A stretch of DNA of 64,000 nt from Rhizomucor pusillus (GCA_900175165.2 FWWN02000670.1:94371-158370); one strand, 5' to 3'. Positions 11,503 to 24,252 are shown, numbered from the stretch's first letter. Made by a program: numbers and translations. Notes: generated by a model from the letters alone, not told the origin.

Positions 11503-11839
11503 ATACTGTAATATTTTATAGCGCTAAGTACAATCATAACGCATGGAAATAAATGCGAAATAAGTACCTAGGATTGCTGCTGCTGTTGATTCGTAACTTC
11601 CACATACTTTGCAGGAGTATATGTCATTAGTATAATTTGCTACCTCCGTAATTTTGTCTGATCGAGTTAATGACTAATAAACGGTGAAGATATCAGAACG
11701 AGCGTGCATTAACACCTATTCCAAAGAAATTATTCGTAGCAGCCTATGAAGTGCAACTGGACGATCTTATGAATAACAGCATAGTTTGTGTTAGGTTCAA
11801 ATTTTCAAGAATCATCGTCAACAGCTACAGATCTGTGAT

Positions 11840-12390
11840 ACTATATTCTACATATTTCTGCCATGGATGCAGTGAAACAAGTAAATAAATTTTTGAGTCT
11901 CGCTCGGATCGAAGCGACTCAAATGTTAATAAATTGGAATATGCATGCGTCATTGATGGGCAGGACATTCAAGCTGTATCTACCAAGAAATACGCTGCAG
12001 TGCGAATTTGGAAGGAACCCGCAATCACTTACTGTGTATACCATGTTAGGGTTTGCAAGTCAGACCCTATGTGAAAAAGAAACAATATTTAAATGGGATC
12101 AATCCTATCGAATAAAGCAGAAGTTGTTGTTAGCAGAATATTATTATGCCCCACAACTTGGCAAGAATGGTCCTATAGTCAACCCAGTTGGCCTTGAATG
12201 TATGGGTGAATAAGTTCTACGGCACTCGCAACGACAAAGAGAACATTAAAACACTTGAACATGCCATTAAGCAAGGGTAACCATATTTGCTTGCATACAT
12301 TCTTTTTAATGCAAGAGTTTACGCTTACTAGCTCTTTATTTCCGGATGCACATTCCGGGATACTGCTAATAAGTACGGTGTTGGATAGTG
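11840..12390 (+). pseudogene. truncated tandem copy of the aldo/keto reductase 5' half
   Basis: The segment matches about 10013-10570: upstream region, TATA-like element, exon 1, intron 1 and the first bases of exon 2. In the exon 1 copy a small deletion at the ATGGGC-ATGAGC position creates GAATAA, a stop. The start region is also shortened and shifted. In exon 2 the copy ends soon after TACGGTGTTGGATAG, and nothing of the other exons remains. The duplicate is therefore non-functional, and old judging by many substitutions. Confidence 0.8.
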
Positions 12391-12434
12391 TATAAGCCTT
12401 TATTACGATAAATAACGTGATTAACAAGAATGGA

Positions 12435-14301
12435 TCATTGAGGGCAGTTGGAAGGAGAGCCTGTTATATAATTTGGTTAGTTATCAGGAAATAAATAGAA
12501 AATATGGACTTGGCATGTCATACCTGACTTGATCTTTGCTACTTCTGCTAGCAATTCGCCGTTGGAGGAATCTTCGTCCACAGACCACACCATTATACCG
12601 CCAAGTCCTTTGCATGCAGCGTAGTTGACCTTGATAGCCATAGATTGCGGATCATCGTATGAAATAAAAGTCTTGTCTGTCGGATTGAAAAGCCAAGGCG
12701 TTTGGGTAACATTATCCCATCGACGGATCCATGGAGAAGCAGCCTCTGTTGGACTCGTCAGCACCCCTTGAGAGCGCAAGTTTCCATAGCGCCAGACGCC
12801 AGAGAGACCGCCAGGGTCTTTTGAGCAATACGGGTCCTGCCAGGATGCATCGTTTGAATCACCGTGAGGGGCCTTGCCAGCGATCTGCGGCTGGTATTGG
12901 TTCGTCTTTGTCATGTCCACCGTTGCAGCTATTGAAAAAATGACCATAAGTACTGTAAAGTGCAAGGATATGCCGCCTCAATAGATCAAACTCACTTGCT
13001 GAACGACCGTAGAATGCAACGCCAGGACAAATTTTCTCGTAAGGCATGCCAGCTTTGTTCCAGGCCTCGATACCAGAGACAAAGCTATCAGCATCTCCGT
13101 ATCCTGGCTCAAAATTGAACGGGGCGTTGGGTCCTAGAAACGATGCAGTGAATCCAATTGATATTTTGTTAATTGCAAGCAGATGAAAAATATTCTTACC
13201 AGTGGTCTTGTTCCACGCGCCGTTGATATCGTATGTCATAATATTAACTCGGTCGAACACATCTGCGAAGGCTGATACATCCTGCATCTTTCCTCCTGAA
13301 GTATCAAACGTACGGACATGCACGGCTGCTGTCAGTTCCTTTACACCTCCGCTGGTCGCATTGGCGTTGGTCGCATTGGCGTTGGTCGCATTGGAGCTGC
13401 CCGCATTGGAATTCAATGCTGTTCGAAGTTCTTTGAGCAGTGTAAGATAGTTATCGGTGTCAGAATCGCTGACTTGGTTGCAGCCTGCTCCCTGTCTGCC
13501 AGGATACCTATCACATCCACCGTTAGTATGCTGAATATTATCTTGCTTTATCCGTATTGGTGCTTACTCCCAATCTAGCAGCATTCTGTTAATACAGCCA
13601 GTATTTCATACATTGATAACTGTTTGCACTTACCAAGGTCGATACCATCAATGTCATATCTAAGAAAGAAAAGAAAGAAGATGGCATGCTTAGGAAAGCT
13701 ACTCAAAGTGGCTTTCTTGCAAAGTTTTACTTACTTGGCAATCTGGTCGGTACACCACTTTATGAAGGTCTGACGCGACGACGCATCCGCCACCATAGAA
13801 CTAACAGATAAAAATCTATGCATCAATCTCCTTTTTCATACTCATGTTTGTACTTTCAGTATTACTGCACCTAAACGTAATTGATCCACTCCAGCCGCCG
13901 ATTGAAATCAGCACCTTGGCTCCTTTAGCATGCGCGGCCTTGACGAGCTCAGGGAGCTGGACAGAAACTTGCTGGTCGTCGGTCCACTCTGGAGTAGCGC
14001 CTTTGATCATGATAGCAAACGCGTAATTGATGTGCGTGTATTGCGAAAAATCAATCTTGGAAACTATAACATGCTTTAGTTATTCAATTACGCAAAAGAA
14101 CAAACGAGATCTTGTTGCTGACCTGGATACTTTGCGTAAAGCCCTACATAGAATGTGTGAGTCGAAGAGTCAAATATCAGCTAGCCACGGGCAAGAACTG
14201 GACTTACAATTTGGAAAGTAACCGACAATTGCCTTGTCTGCAAAAACGGTAGACGTCAAAGAGGCCGCAGCGATAGCCAGCAGAGGAACCAGGAACTTCA
14301 T
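12435..14301 (-). CDS. secreted GH18 chitinase
   Basis: Ten exons on the minus strand: 14301-14208, 14143-14123, 14063-13871, 13800-13735, 13659-13634, 13574-13568, 13507-13200, 13133-12996, 12928-12524 and 12460-12435; 427 residues, in frame throughout. Residues 1-21 form a signal peptide (ends VFA). The barrel opens with AIVGYFPNW; LISIGGWSG is the substrate-binding strand; the catalytic motif DIDGIDLDWEYP spans 127-138 with the acid Glu136. The active-site D-W-E is split over a 7-nt exon. GH18 enzymes cleave chitin beta-1,4 links by substrate-assisted catalysis. An insertion carries repeated Asn-Ala-Thr sequons. The last 26-nt exon gives a tail SPSNCPQ; read-through would stop at 12477 instead. 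The role is probably cell-wall remodelling or nutrition. Confidence 0.93.
13354..13398. repeat. 15-bp tandem repeat in the chitinase
   Basis: Three copies of a 15-bp unit (GGTCGCATTGGCGTT and a slightly changed third copy) encode Asn-Ala-Thr/Asn-Ala units in the chitinase. They add potential N-glycosylation sites and are prone to length change. Confidence 0.8.
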
Positions 14302-14348
14302 GTTCAAGAATTACAGATGTAGGCTGTTCAGGGTCGCCGTTCCAGGGT

Positions 14349-14356
14349 CTTTTATA
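14349..14356 (-). promoter_or_regulatory. TATA box of the chitinase
   Basis: TATAAAAG on the minus strand lies about 50 bases upstream of the chitinase ATG, implying a very short leader. Confidence 0.6.
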
Positions 14357-16300
14357 CAGAACAGGGTGATTCGTGTACTTCCCACGGCGAACATTGTTAT
14401 CTTGAGAGAATCTCTTACCGTTTCCATTCTTGTTTCATTAATAAGAGCAATACAGCTTGGCCCCTTTTTCGTGGCCTAGATTACAGGGTTCATCCTGCAA
14501 CGTGATCAAGCATTTTAGTCAGCAAATCAAGGAAACCCTCTTTGTGCCATATTGCGAATAATTGCTCATACGACCATGTTACATAATCCTCGTCAGGGAA
14601 CTGCTTTTTGCTAGGTAATTTTACAAATGGGAGAAGCAAAGAATTGCTGTTGCCTCTGGATCCAAAATGTCATGTGCTCTTGCAGAAACAAATATTATCA
14701 GCCTCAGCCGTTACCATTAATATCATCGCGTATTGATATTGCCAAGTTTTCATCATTTATTTGTCGAGTGTGATCAGGTCATTCATTTGCACAGTGAAAG
14801 CTGTTCGCAAATCTGTCATTTGACCTAGCCTTTGATAATGAAAATAAGATTACGCTAACCTCCCGAGCTGAAAGCGCTAACAGCATATGACAATCAAATC
14901 ATGCAACGGTAGCGTATCTTTCGTGTATTTGATAAGCTTTGTGTATCGAGAAAAGAGTACAGAGTGGCCCTTGATGAAACCCTTAAAGGGTCTTTTGAAA
15001 TGTTATATCTCGTAAGACTGCAATTTAACATCTTCTCACGTGATTAGCAGGCGCATTTTCCTTTTTTTTATTGAGACCACAGCGCAGAAACCCGTGATAT
15101 ATGAAGGAAACTACAACCACTAGCAAACGAATTCCAGATAATCCATTTGGGCAATATCCAGGTACCTATCTCCCTGACGCATTTTACAGCACTTGCTTTG
15201 CAAAGCTGAAAGGATGTGTAGCTGGCTGCTTAAGGTATGAAACGTTTCACAATATCGTGATGTCATGCACGCAGGCGAAATTTTTAATGCAATGTGGCAC
15301 TGATCAATTGTTTACGCTTTGCGTTACAGAAAGGACAGAAAGTCGAGGTGCCAACTCCTAATTAGTGATCTTTGTTTATCCGCGGAAGAAGCTATCATAT
15401 GCTTGACATCTGCCATCTTTATAGAGGAACACGATAGAAAAAGTACGAGTAATGCTGGTCCGGCGGTGGGTATCTTGTAATACTTGTGACAGGATGTGCA
15501 AGCAGAGACCAAATGTCGTACCAATTCATGCGGAAGATTGGAAACCATCCACCCGAGCAAGTTTACCCTTTCACAAAAACAGATATCGAGTCCAATAACT
15601 AACTTATCGACCCGCTTGACTCTGAGCACAAAAATCAGACGCCTACAAGTCACTTCACAGATGCAAACGCCTGCCGATCAACGTTAAATATTCGTCTATA
15701 AATCATTAGCTGTAAATTCCTTAACGTAAATCTTCATATTCTCCAGTCGTCAACGGATATTCAGACTTATTTTGACTTTAATCCTGTTTCTATGGGACAA
15801 ATTCGCTTCTCCAAACATGATTGTAATATACTGAGTGGTATTGATAGCTAATTATTCCTTTTGGTAAAGCTGACCAGCAATCTAGAAACAGAGAATATTA
15901 AGATTGACACTCTTGAGTGCCATATCCCTATTCCACACTATTCAAATAATTCGTTGACAAACCAAACTTGACATGATAAGACTACCGAACGTGGTAAATA
16001 ACTCCGAACGAGGCTTTTGGGAAATGCATTAAAGACACCCACTCTTAGTAACACGCAGGTATCGAAGGTCAGAAGGAGGTTTATGGATTGTGACAGCAAA
16101 TCTTAGTAGCTGCATATGAATAAACTAGGATGCAACTACCGTTTACGTGTATTCCCTTTGCAAAGCTTTCATTTCAAGAATTGGGAAGATATGATTCGCG
16201 GATATCATCGTCCTGGTCAAATCTCATGTGATACCAGCATTTAAAGTTCTTGACCGAACTGTCGGTGGATATTTGCACCTTCTACTCTCTATTTATTATT
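14357..16300. other. gene-free stretch
   Basis: About 1.9 kb of AT-rich sequence. The open frames are short and overlap on both strands without family resemblance. The last part presumably holds the promoter of the gamma-glutamyltransferase-like gene. No repeats or RNA genes were recognised. Confidence 0.45.
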
Positions 16301-18732
16301 ATGACAACTGATAAGGACGTTTGGCCCTTTATTTCTCGACGCTCCACCGTATATTCGACCCATGGCATGGTCGCTAGCTCGTGAGTGGTTTGCTGATCGC
16401 AGTGAGTAGATCGTGCATAGCATGGAGCTAATTCCGAGTGCTCGGCGAATCAAGTCAACCCTTTGCAACGCAGGCCGGTGTAGAGATTCTTCGCAAGGGA
16501 GGCAATGCAGCTGTAAGTTTACAGAGTTGCAATATATTTCTTCGTTCTGCACAGGTTACTGACAGTTAATTTCATACAGGATGCAGCTGTCGCTGTGGGT
16601 AAGCTTCTGATAGGTCGGACTGTGATTTGGGTCATCATTTCTCACACATCTGCCCTCCAACCAACCCAGCGGCTGCTTTGAATGTCACCGGTGAGAAAAA
16701 TATAAGACATATCCGCGCGCGCGGGGCAGACACTAACATTTTGAGACGGTTGCCAGAACCGGCTTCAACTGGTATCGGCGGCGATGCATTCTGTCTCTTT
16801 TACGATGCAAAGACCCGCACTGTCACGGGTCTCAATGGCTCTGGAAGGTTATTTAGCCGATTATGACATATTTACACTTACTATTCATTGTAACATTTCA
16901 TTTTGGTTTAAAAGATCTCCTGCAGCCCTCACATTAGATTTTCTAAAGAAGGCAGGCGTCGCCGACGGTGCGACGTTACCACCAAGCAGCGCGCATGCTG
17001 CCACAGTCCCCGGCGCTGCAGCTGCTTGGGTTGATACAGTCCAAAGATTTGGATCGGGCAAGCTTGATATGGCGACAATCCTGCAACCAGCCATTGATTT
17101 GGCCGAAAACGGGTATGTCAGGCATTTGTCCGGTCAATTGCAACGAAAAAGGTACTGATGATCTATGCGTACAAGTTTCCCTGTCAGCCATATTTCTGCT
17201 AGGATGGTAAGCCTGCAGCTAACTTATCGAAACGCACCGTTGATTAAATTATCGCGTGGCAGTGGAAAGAAGAAGAAGGTGACCTGAAAAAGGTCAACGG
17301 AGACAATGTAGATCTCTTGATTGAGGGCAAAGCTCCTGCGGAAGGCCAAGTCATGACAATTCCTGCGCTGGCAGAGTAAGTTTGGAAAAATCGCAGATGG
17401 TGATAAAATGATAAATCAAGGTTTTCTAAATTCTTGCACACACACAACAGAACCTTTAGAACGCTTGCTGCCAACGGTAAAGAAGGATTTTACAAGGGCC
17501 GTATCGCCGAAGCCATCGTTTCCGCCATTCAAGCTCACGGTGGTGCAATGACCCTGGAAGACCTCGCTGCTCACGAGACAGAGTATATTTCGGAACCCAT
17601 CTCTATTGATTATCACGATTGGACTATCTGGGAAATTCCTCCCAACGGTAGTGGTATCACCGCTTTGATGGCACTTGGCATCCTCCAAGCGCTCGAAGAA
17701 CAGCATGGAATCGATTTTAGAAACATCGAGCACAACTCGGCTGATTATCTCCACATAATCGTCGAAGTATTGCGTCTTGCTTATGCCGATACCCGATACT
17801 ATGTCTCTGATCCCCAAGTGGTTCCTGTCCCGGTCAAGAAACTTTTGAGCAAGGTAATGATATGCTTATCCTTTGCTAGGTAAATTTATGAACTTTGCAT
17901 CTAGGAATATTTGTATGAACGGGCAAAGCTGATCGATTTGAAAAAGAGAAACGATAATGTGGAAAAGGGATATCCTGATAAAAACAGCGACACTGTATAC
18001 TTCTCTGTTGTCGATGAAGAGGGCAATGCTTGCAGCTTTATTGTAAGTTTGGAGCACTTTGTTTAGAATTCCCACAAATACTAAATAGGACTCCACATAG
18101 AATTCCAATTTCATGCATTTCGGCGTAAGTCAATGACCAGAGCCATCATTTTACAATTTGGCGTATTGACTTTAAGTTTGCAGACACATATTGTGCCGGA
18201 AGGATGTGGTTTCGCTGTACACAATCGAGGTTGCAACTTCAATTTGATTGAAGGACATCCAAACTGCATTGCGCCAAAGAAACGTCCCAACCATACCATC
18301 ATCCCATCCATGATCACTCGCAAAGCCCAAGACGGCAAGCATGACCTAGAGGCTTGCTTTGGTGTGATGGGTGGTTTTATGCAGCCTCAAGGCCACGTCC
18401 AAGTTGTTATGAACCTCATGCATTACTTGGCGAACCCTCAACATGCACTTGATTTACCCCGTGTCTGTATCTCTCAAGCAACTACTTCGCCTTATGCCTA
18501 CAGTTTCACCGACGTGAAAGACTCTGTGGTCTTTGTTGAAGAGGGAATCACCGCAGAGGTGGTCGAAGAACTGAAAGCCAGGGGCCACACTTGCATCCTA
18601 TTTCAAAACCACAAGCGATCCATGTTTGGACGCGGTCAAATCATCCGTGTTAGAAACGATCCAAGAACAGGAAAGCGCGTACTCGGCGCAGGCAGCGATC
18701 CTCGCGGTGATGGCTACGCAGCTGGATGGTAG
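16301..18732 (+). CDS. gamma-glutamyltransferase-family hydrolase (GGT/acylase-like, cytosolic)
   Basis: Twelve exons: 16301-16380, 16455-16512, 16580-16598, 16670-16690, 16757-16847, 16915-17112, 17176-17206, 17263-17375, 17451-17853, 17905-18042, 18101-18124 and 18184-18732; 574 residues. Ntn-hydrolases of this family self-cleave before a threonine and act on gamma-glutamyl or acyl-amide bonds. The large-subunit part shows GGNAADAAVA and STGIGGDAF. The predicted nucleophile is Thr368 in [11 protein letters not shown], followed by [13 protein letters not shown]. No signal peptide or membrane anchor is seen, unlike surface GGTs, so a YwrD-like cytosolic enzyme is likelier than classical glutathione-degrading GGT. 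Several exons are only 19-31 nt. It converges with eL13. Confidence 0.88.
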
Positions 18733-18863
18733 AGGCAGAGAGTTGTTTTTTTGTCACAGAAACCAATCGCTTTTTTATTTCCTTGCAACATGGGCGGATG
18801 CAACAATTTATTTTTTCTAGATGATAGGATAGTGTAATTGAACACAATGTGATAAACAACCAG

Positions 18864-19688
18864 TTAGCAAGAATATTTCTTCTTCTCTTTCTGTTTCTTT
18901 CTTACCTTGTTGGCCTCTTCTTCAGCCTTCTGGCGAGCAAGCTTCTCGCGGTAGCCCCAGGTGCGGGCATCCTTGCGAGCTTCCTTGAGCTTGTCGAAAG
19001 CAGAGACGTTCTTCTCTTCAGCGGAGATGGCGCGAGCCTCAGGAACGTTGGAGACTTGCTCAATGGGAAGGAGACCACCACGGAGCTGAACAGCAGCGGC
19101 GCACTCAGCAGCCTAAAGTCGAATCGCCGTTGGTGAGCAGACTGTACATACCATCTTCTTGTAGTTTCTTCCTTACCTCAGAGTCACCAGCCTTGGGCTT
19201 ACCGGTCTTGCGGGGGAAGACAATAAGCTTAGACTTGTAAGCCTTCAAGCGCTGAACGTTGAGCTCGAGGGACTCTTGGGAACGGTTGCGACGGCGGTGG
19301 TCGACGGCGATACCGATGGTGCGGGCAACTTTGCGGTTGATGCCAGCTTCCTATTATTCCAGTTTATCGCATATACACACATTTACCAATTAGTACTCTG
19401 TGATCTCGCAAATCAACTTTTTCCTCGTCATCCACTAAATACCTTGAGTTCTTCAAGGGTGAAACCACGGCCAGCGCGCAACTTCATGTTGTAGCGGAGG
19501 GTGGGGCATCGGACAGCAGGGCGCAAGAGACCATCGACGGGTCTGGGGGCGATGCGAGCGGCTTTCTGGATGCGCGCAATTCTTCTCGACTTTTTGCGAC
19601 CGGGCTGATCGAACCAGGTCTTGACCCGGCGTTGCCATTGCTTGCGGAAGTGCTGGTTAGGCAATTGGTTGTTGTGCTTCAAAACCAT
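18864..19688 (-). CDS. RPL13: 60S ribosomal protein eL13
   Basis: Three exons on the minus strand, 19688-19443, 19350-19177 and 19112-18864, give 222 residues. The start [18 protein letters not shown] and the block [21 protein letters not shown] are diagnostic of eL13 from the large ribosomal subunit. Exon 2 holds [19 protein letters not shown]. The C-terminus is very basic ([13 protein letters not shown]). Codon use is strongly biased as expected for a highly expressed gene. Length is close to the family's usual 200-210. Confidence 0.96.
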
Positions 19689-20195
19689 GGTGGCCTTTCG
19701 AGAAAAAATCCAACAACATTTAGCGAATCCATCCATTCATTCCACGTTGTCCTGCATCCATCCATCCATCCATTTTCGAACAAGCTGGATGCATCTCTAT
19801 ACGCTCTCGCCATATACATACCGAGTAAGCTAAGGTAAAAGGGAGGTTGCTATGTTGCCAACTTGACACAATGTCTTGGGCAAGTTCGTCGAAACGGAGT
19901 CTGAAATCTGGATGGACTCCCTCCTCCTCCATGAAGTGTGATTGTCTGTGATGGGTTTGAATAAGCGCCGCATTAACCAGCTTTCAGGATTATGCGCTTC
20001 CCCACTGATACATCCTTTTCTGATCAAATATGTTACAACACTAAAACAAGGGACTGCGTTGCAAATAGGAAGTCCTTTTTGACTGTCAATATAAAGATTC
20101 TACTGGATAACAACGGGCAGTTCGCCTTACAATGATGGTATCATCTTTTATATGATTTGTTTATTTGCAAAGAATAGATTGATGATAATAAACGC
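19689..20195. other. eL13 upstream region and downstream region of the E2 gene
   Basis: Contains short CATC-type tetranucleotide tracts near 19730-19772 just upstream of eL13 and pyrimidine-rich pieces. No gene is seen. Confidence 0.5.
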
Positions 20196-20967
<772 letters not shown>

Positions 20968-22396
20968 TTGTGGAAGACCTGTGTGTGTTTCTGAAAGCCG
21001 CCGCAGCTCCCGCTTTTGCATGGACTTTCAATTTGGGTGCCGCTCCTTGCGGAGCCTTGTCCTTTTGAACGTACATCTGCGGTCAAATGCAAGGCGAAAT
21101 TGCGAGCCATGTTTTGTTTTTTCAAGTGCAATAATGAATCGATATTCAAAGCTGCCTTCATCTGCAGAGGATAATGCTCTTCTGTGTTAACTTGTTGTTT
21201 CTTCATTTTCTGACACTTTGGTATCACGTTAACGAGATCAGCACCGAGAACAAACGCGAAACAGTAACGTGAATATCATGAGAATACTAGCGAGAATCAA
21301 GCGGGAACATCATCAATAATAAGCAAGAACTGTCAGTCCAGATCTAACGATCGAATAATAAGAACGAACTGGATGCGGCTTCAAACCCCATCTCTAAAGA
21401 CTACAATGGGAAAGTTATCCTTTGGCTCACGAATAATTTTGCTTGCTTTGTCTTTATTCTCAGTAAAGACCATCTCGGTGACGTTCGTTCTCAACGTATT
21501 CACATTTGTCTCCTGTTGTCACTACGCATCTCACCAGACACACACTTGCCTGAGAAAAGCTACTTGCCTGATGCAGGATCGATTGCACCGAATCTGCATG
21601 AAAACCATTAACGCTTGTGGTCGCTCCGGGACGCTTCCTGTCGCCCCAAAAACAAACACTATTGGCATTGCCGCAGCGAGCAGACCCCCAGCATTGCGGC
21701 AACTTTATAAAATCGCTAAAGAAAAAGATTGACGTAGCAAGCAAGTAGGACAACACCACAGAAGATCACTGCTGTCAGCTGTACCTGCAAAAGGAGAAGC
21801 TAAAAATCGCTTCAGAACATCAGATAACCGACAGGAGGGTTCAATAACATGTGGCAGACGGCGACTTGCAATATACTGTACTAGTGCCTGGAAATCGAAG
21901 CATTTGTCTGAAGATGGGCCATCCACAAAAAAAGCAGACTTTCAGGACAGAGTACCCGTTCGTAAAGTACTTTATACGCAGTAGAGCTCAAGAGATCAAG
22001 AGATTCTTGTGCAGAGTATGCTACGATACTGGATGCGGGATCAGTTTCTTAGACACTATGTCAACTATGAAAGCTTGAAAACTGCATACAACAGATACAA
22101 CAGAACTCTTAAAGGCAAAGCAACTGGATCGTATAGTGGATAATTTTGTATCATTGCTTTCTTGTGCAACTCTCCGCGGATAGTCTGGTATCAATGATGT
22201 CCCTGTCGGTGCCAATTGCTTCGTCACAGGTTACGATTGCCATTGTGTATACTATACGCAGCCGCTAAGGAATATCCACTACAGGCAAGTCTGTATCCGG
22301 CGGAAACGACTTGTTTGCATGTGCGGATCCAAAGCCCATTTGAGTCAGCACGAAGTACAGTTTATCCAAGAAAGCAGTAAAGGCCCATTATAATGT
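20968..22396. other. gene-poor stretch upstream of an SNF2 remnant
   Basis: Open frames are short and none resembles a protein family. The sequence may be older decay of the same pseudogene or transposon debris, but I cannot show it. Confidence 0.4.
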
Positions 22397-22792
22397 TTGC
22401 ACCGGATCGCGCTGACAATGCAAGATCGGCGCATGGTCGCTGTTATAATCGAATTTTCTGGAGGTATCAACGCAAACAGCGGCCGTAACAAGGAGAGCAA
22501 GAACTTGGATAAGTTGCTACCGGCAATGAAGCAGATGAACCAATACAGAGACGTAAGCTATCCAATTCCTGTCTTTTTGCAAGCGATCAACCGCGAGCAT
22601 CGCATTGGACAAGACAAAGAAGTGCTAGGTCTCAGAATGGTCACATGCGACGCAGTGGAAGAGAGAATTCAGGAACGAGCAAACGAAAAACTGCGCATGC
22701 ACGAAATCATTTCAGCTACTTTAGATTCAGTAGTAAGACGAAAATTTGCTTATACAGCATACAACAAGGAAGGTGACCAGGCCATATTTTAG
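22397..22792 (+). pseudogene. SNF2-family helicase C-terminal remnant
   Basis: The frame contains INREHRIGQDKEVLGLRM followed by DAVEERIQERANEKL, the conserved motif VI region of SNF2 ATPases (RAHRIGQ...EV..LR...SVEE.I.ERA..KL). The upstream part of the frame does not match the preceding helicase motifs, and motifs I-V are absent nearby. The Arg-Ala before HRIGQ is altered to Arg-Glu. It is thus a truncated, rearranged fragment of a Snf2/Sth1-like gene, not an intact remodeller. Confidence 0.6.
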
Positions 22793-23902
22793 CTATTCTT
22801 CTTTACTTTGAGTCCCTCCTTATGGTATTGGATGAAGTCCACATTCTCGAGTGCCAATAACTCGAGCACGGACAACCACAATCTTACGTGCAATCTCTGC
22901 CTCAGGTCTGATTAAGTGCAGCCTGAGATTTCCACAGTCACCAGCCGAGAAAAGAAACCGAGGAGGTCATGCCGAATTTACGGGCACAGGAACCGTGCTG
23001 GGGACTACCTTATCTTCTTGAAGGCTACAATGGATGAGATGGATAATATGAGCAGATGAAAGGCCGCTACTTGGTAATGGATAATCCCCCTATCCACAAA
23101 TCTGATGATATTTCTAAGTATATAAAGTAACAGTCTGGATGCTTGTCCGTCGATGCTTTGACGTTTGTAAGTCTACGTCGTTGTCTCCAAAGATTCTCCG
23201 TCTTGATGCGGTTCAAGTTGAGAATCGACGGTATACTAACCAGCTTAACTGTAATCTACCTCCGCGCCTGCACCTTCCGGGCCAGTTGATGACGAAGGGG
23301 AGAAAGCCATTGCCCACATTAAGCATCTAGATAGGGAATCGTCCGTTAGATCTATATAGACTTGCAGCCTTTTTGATTTGAATGTTAGTAATGATGCGGC
23401 TCTTTTGGCACGCTCTGAACAAAACACCATATAAAATATTCACCCGATTTGTAGCATTTGGCCTGAACCTTGTCAAATTTCCAGTCATCGACACTGGTAC
23501 CACCTTTCCAATGGAACATATGAACTGCACGTAATATCACACCATACAAGCCTGGTCATACCCATGCACCAGAGCTGTTACAACGAAAATCCTGGAGAAA
23601 TGCCCTGCCCGGCAACAACTCTTAACGCTTCTTTTTTTGCGATCGACAATTTAATAGTTTGATGTGGTGCATGCTAGTAATATTATTCTGAGAATTGCGA
23701 TATTTCTGTAAACAGCTTCCTTCCCCTATACTTTGCAGAAACTCGTGTAGCTCCGAGCTGCATAAGTTTCTTCCATGCTGAGGATCGCAGGTTTCTCGTC
23801 GTCGACTGCGCCTGATGGGGCTGAGGGCCTTTAGCAACTTTTCCACCAAGTGAGGGGGGATGGGGGAGCCGCAAATCTCGGGGCATACAGTGTAACCCGC
23901 CT
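22793..23902. other. no intact gene; possible coding debris
   Basis: About 23250-23530 on the plus strand reads protein-like in changing frames, with pieces such as SAPAPSGPVDDEGEKAIAH and PVIDTGTTF separated by stops and shifts. This may be the remains of a retrotransposon or host gene. Nothing intact is present. Confidence 0.35.
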
Positions 23903-23910
23903 ATTTATAT
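23903..23910 (+). promoter_or_regulatory. TATA-like box of the small secreted protein
   Basis: TATTTATA lies 92 bases before the ATG, followed by an A-rich leader ending CAAGAAACATG. Confidence 0.4.
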
Positions 23911-23994
23911 TCAAAGGGAGCAGTTGTAGCAGCAAAAGATATATAAACCAGACACGAAATAACGGTAGAATCATCAACAACAACTTCAAGAAAC

Positions 23995-24252
23995 ATGCTC
24001 AAGACCGCCGTTGCCGCTCTTTTCCTCGCTACTTTGGGATTGCTCTCGGAAACCGTTACCGCTGACAAAGCATGCGCCTGCGTCTGGGAGGACAAGAACC
24101 GAATTGCTAGCAAGATTTCTGAAGAATGCTGCAGTGAAGGCGACTACGATGGATGGTGGTGCCTGCCCACCGGTGATGAAAAGAAGTTCGAGGCTTGCTG
24201 CGTTGAACACGATAAAACGCTTACTATCGCATGCGAGCCTGGAGACTATTAG
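23995..24252 (+). CDS. small secreted cysteine-rich protein
   Basis: An intronless 85-residue frame. Residues 1-23 form a clear signal peptide (basic start, hydrophobic core, cleavage likely after VTA). The mature part of about 62 residues is acidic and holds eight cysteines at 27, 29, 45, 46, 56, 68, 69 and 80 (pattern C-x-C, CC, C, CC, C), enough for four disulphides. It has a TATA-like element and a good start context. No family is recognised; it is the sort of protein listed as a small secreted or effector-like candidate. It sits inside a repeat-rich, gene-poor tract. Function unknown. Confidence 0.7.
   Translation: MLKTAVAALFLATLGLLSETVTADKACACVWEDKNRIASKISEECCSEGDYDGWWCLPTGDEKKFEACCVEHDKTLTIACEPGDY

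Noticed and set aside
11863..12213. 116-residue open frame over the reductase copy
   Set aside because: It runs through the duplicated promoter and only joins the reductase frame at its end, so it is an accidental frame in the pseudogene.
12477..12523. Chitinase C-terminus by read-through to the stop at 12477
   Set aside because: Splicing at GTATGA with a CTAAC branch-like site and the acceptor before 12460 gives a good in-frame end; the read-through tail remains a possible alternative.
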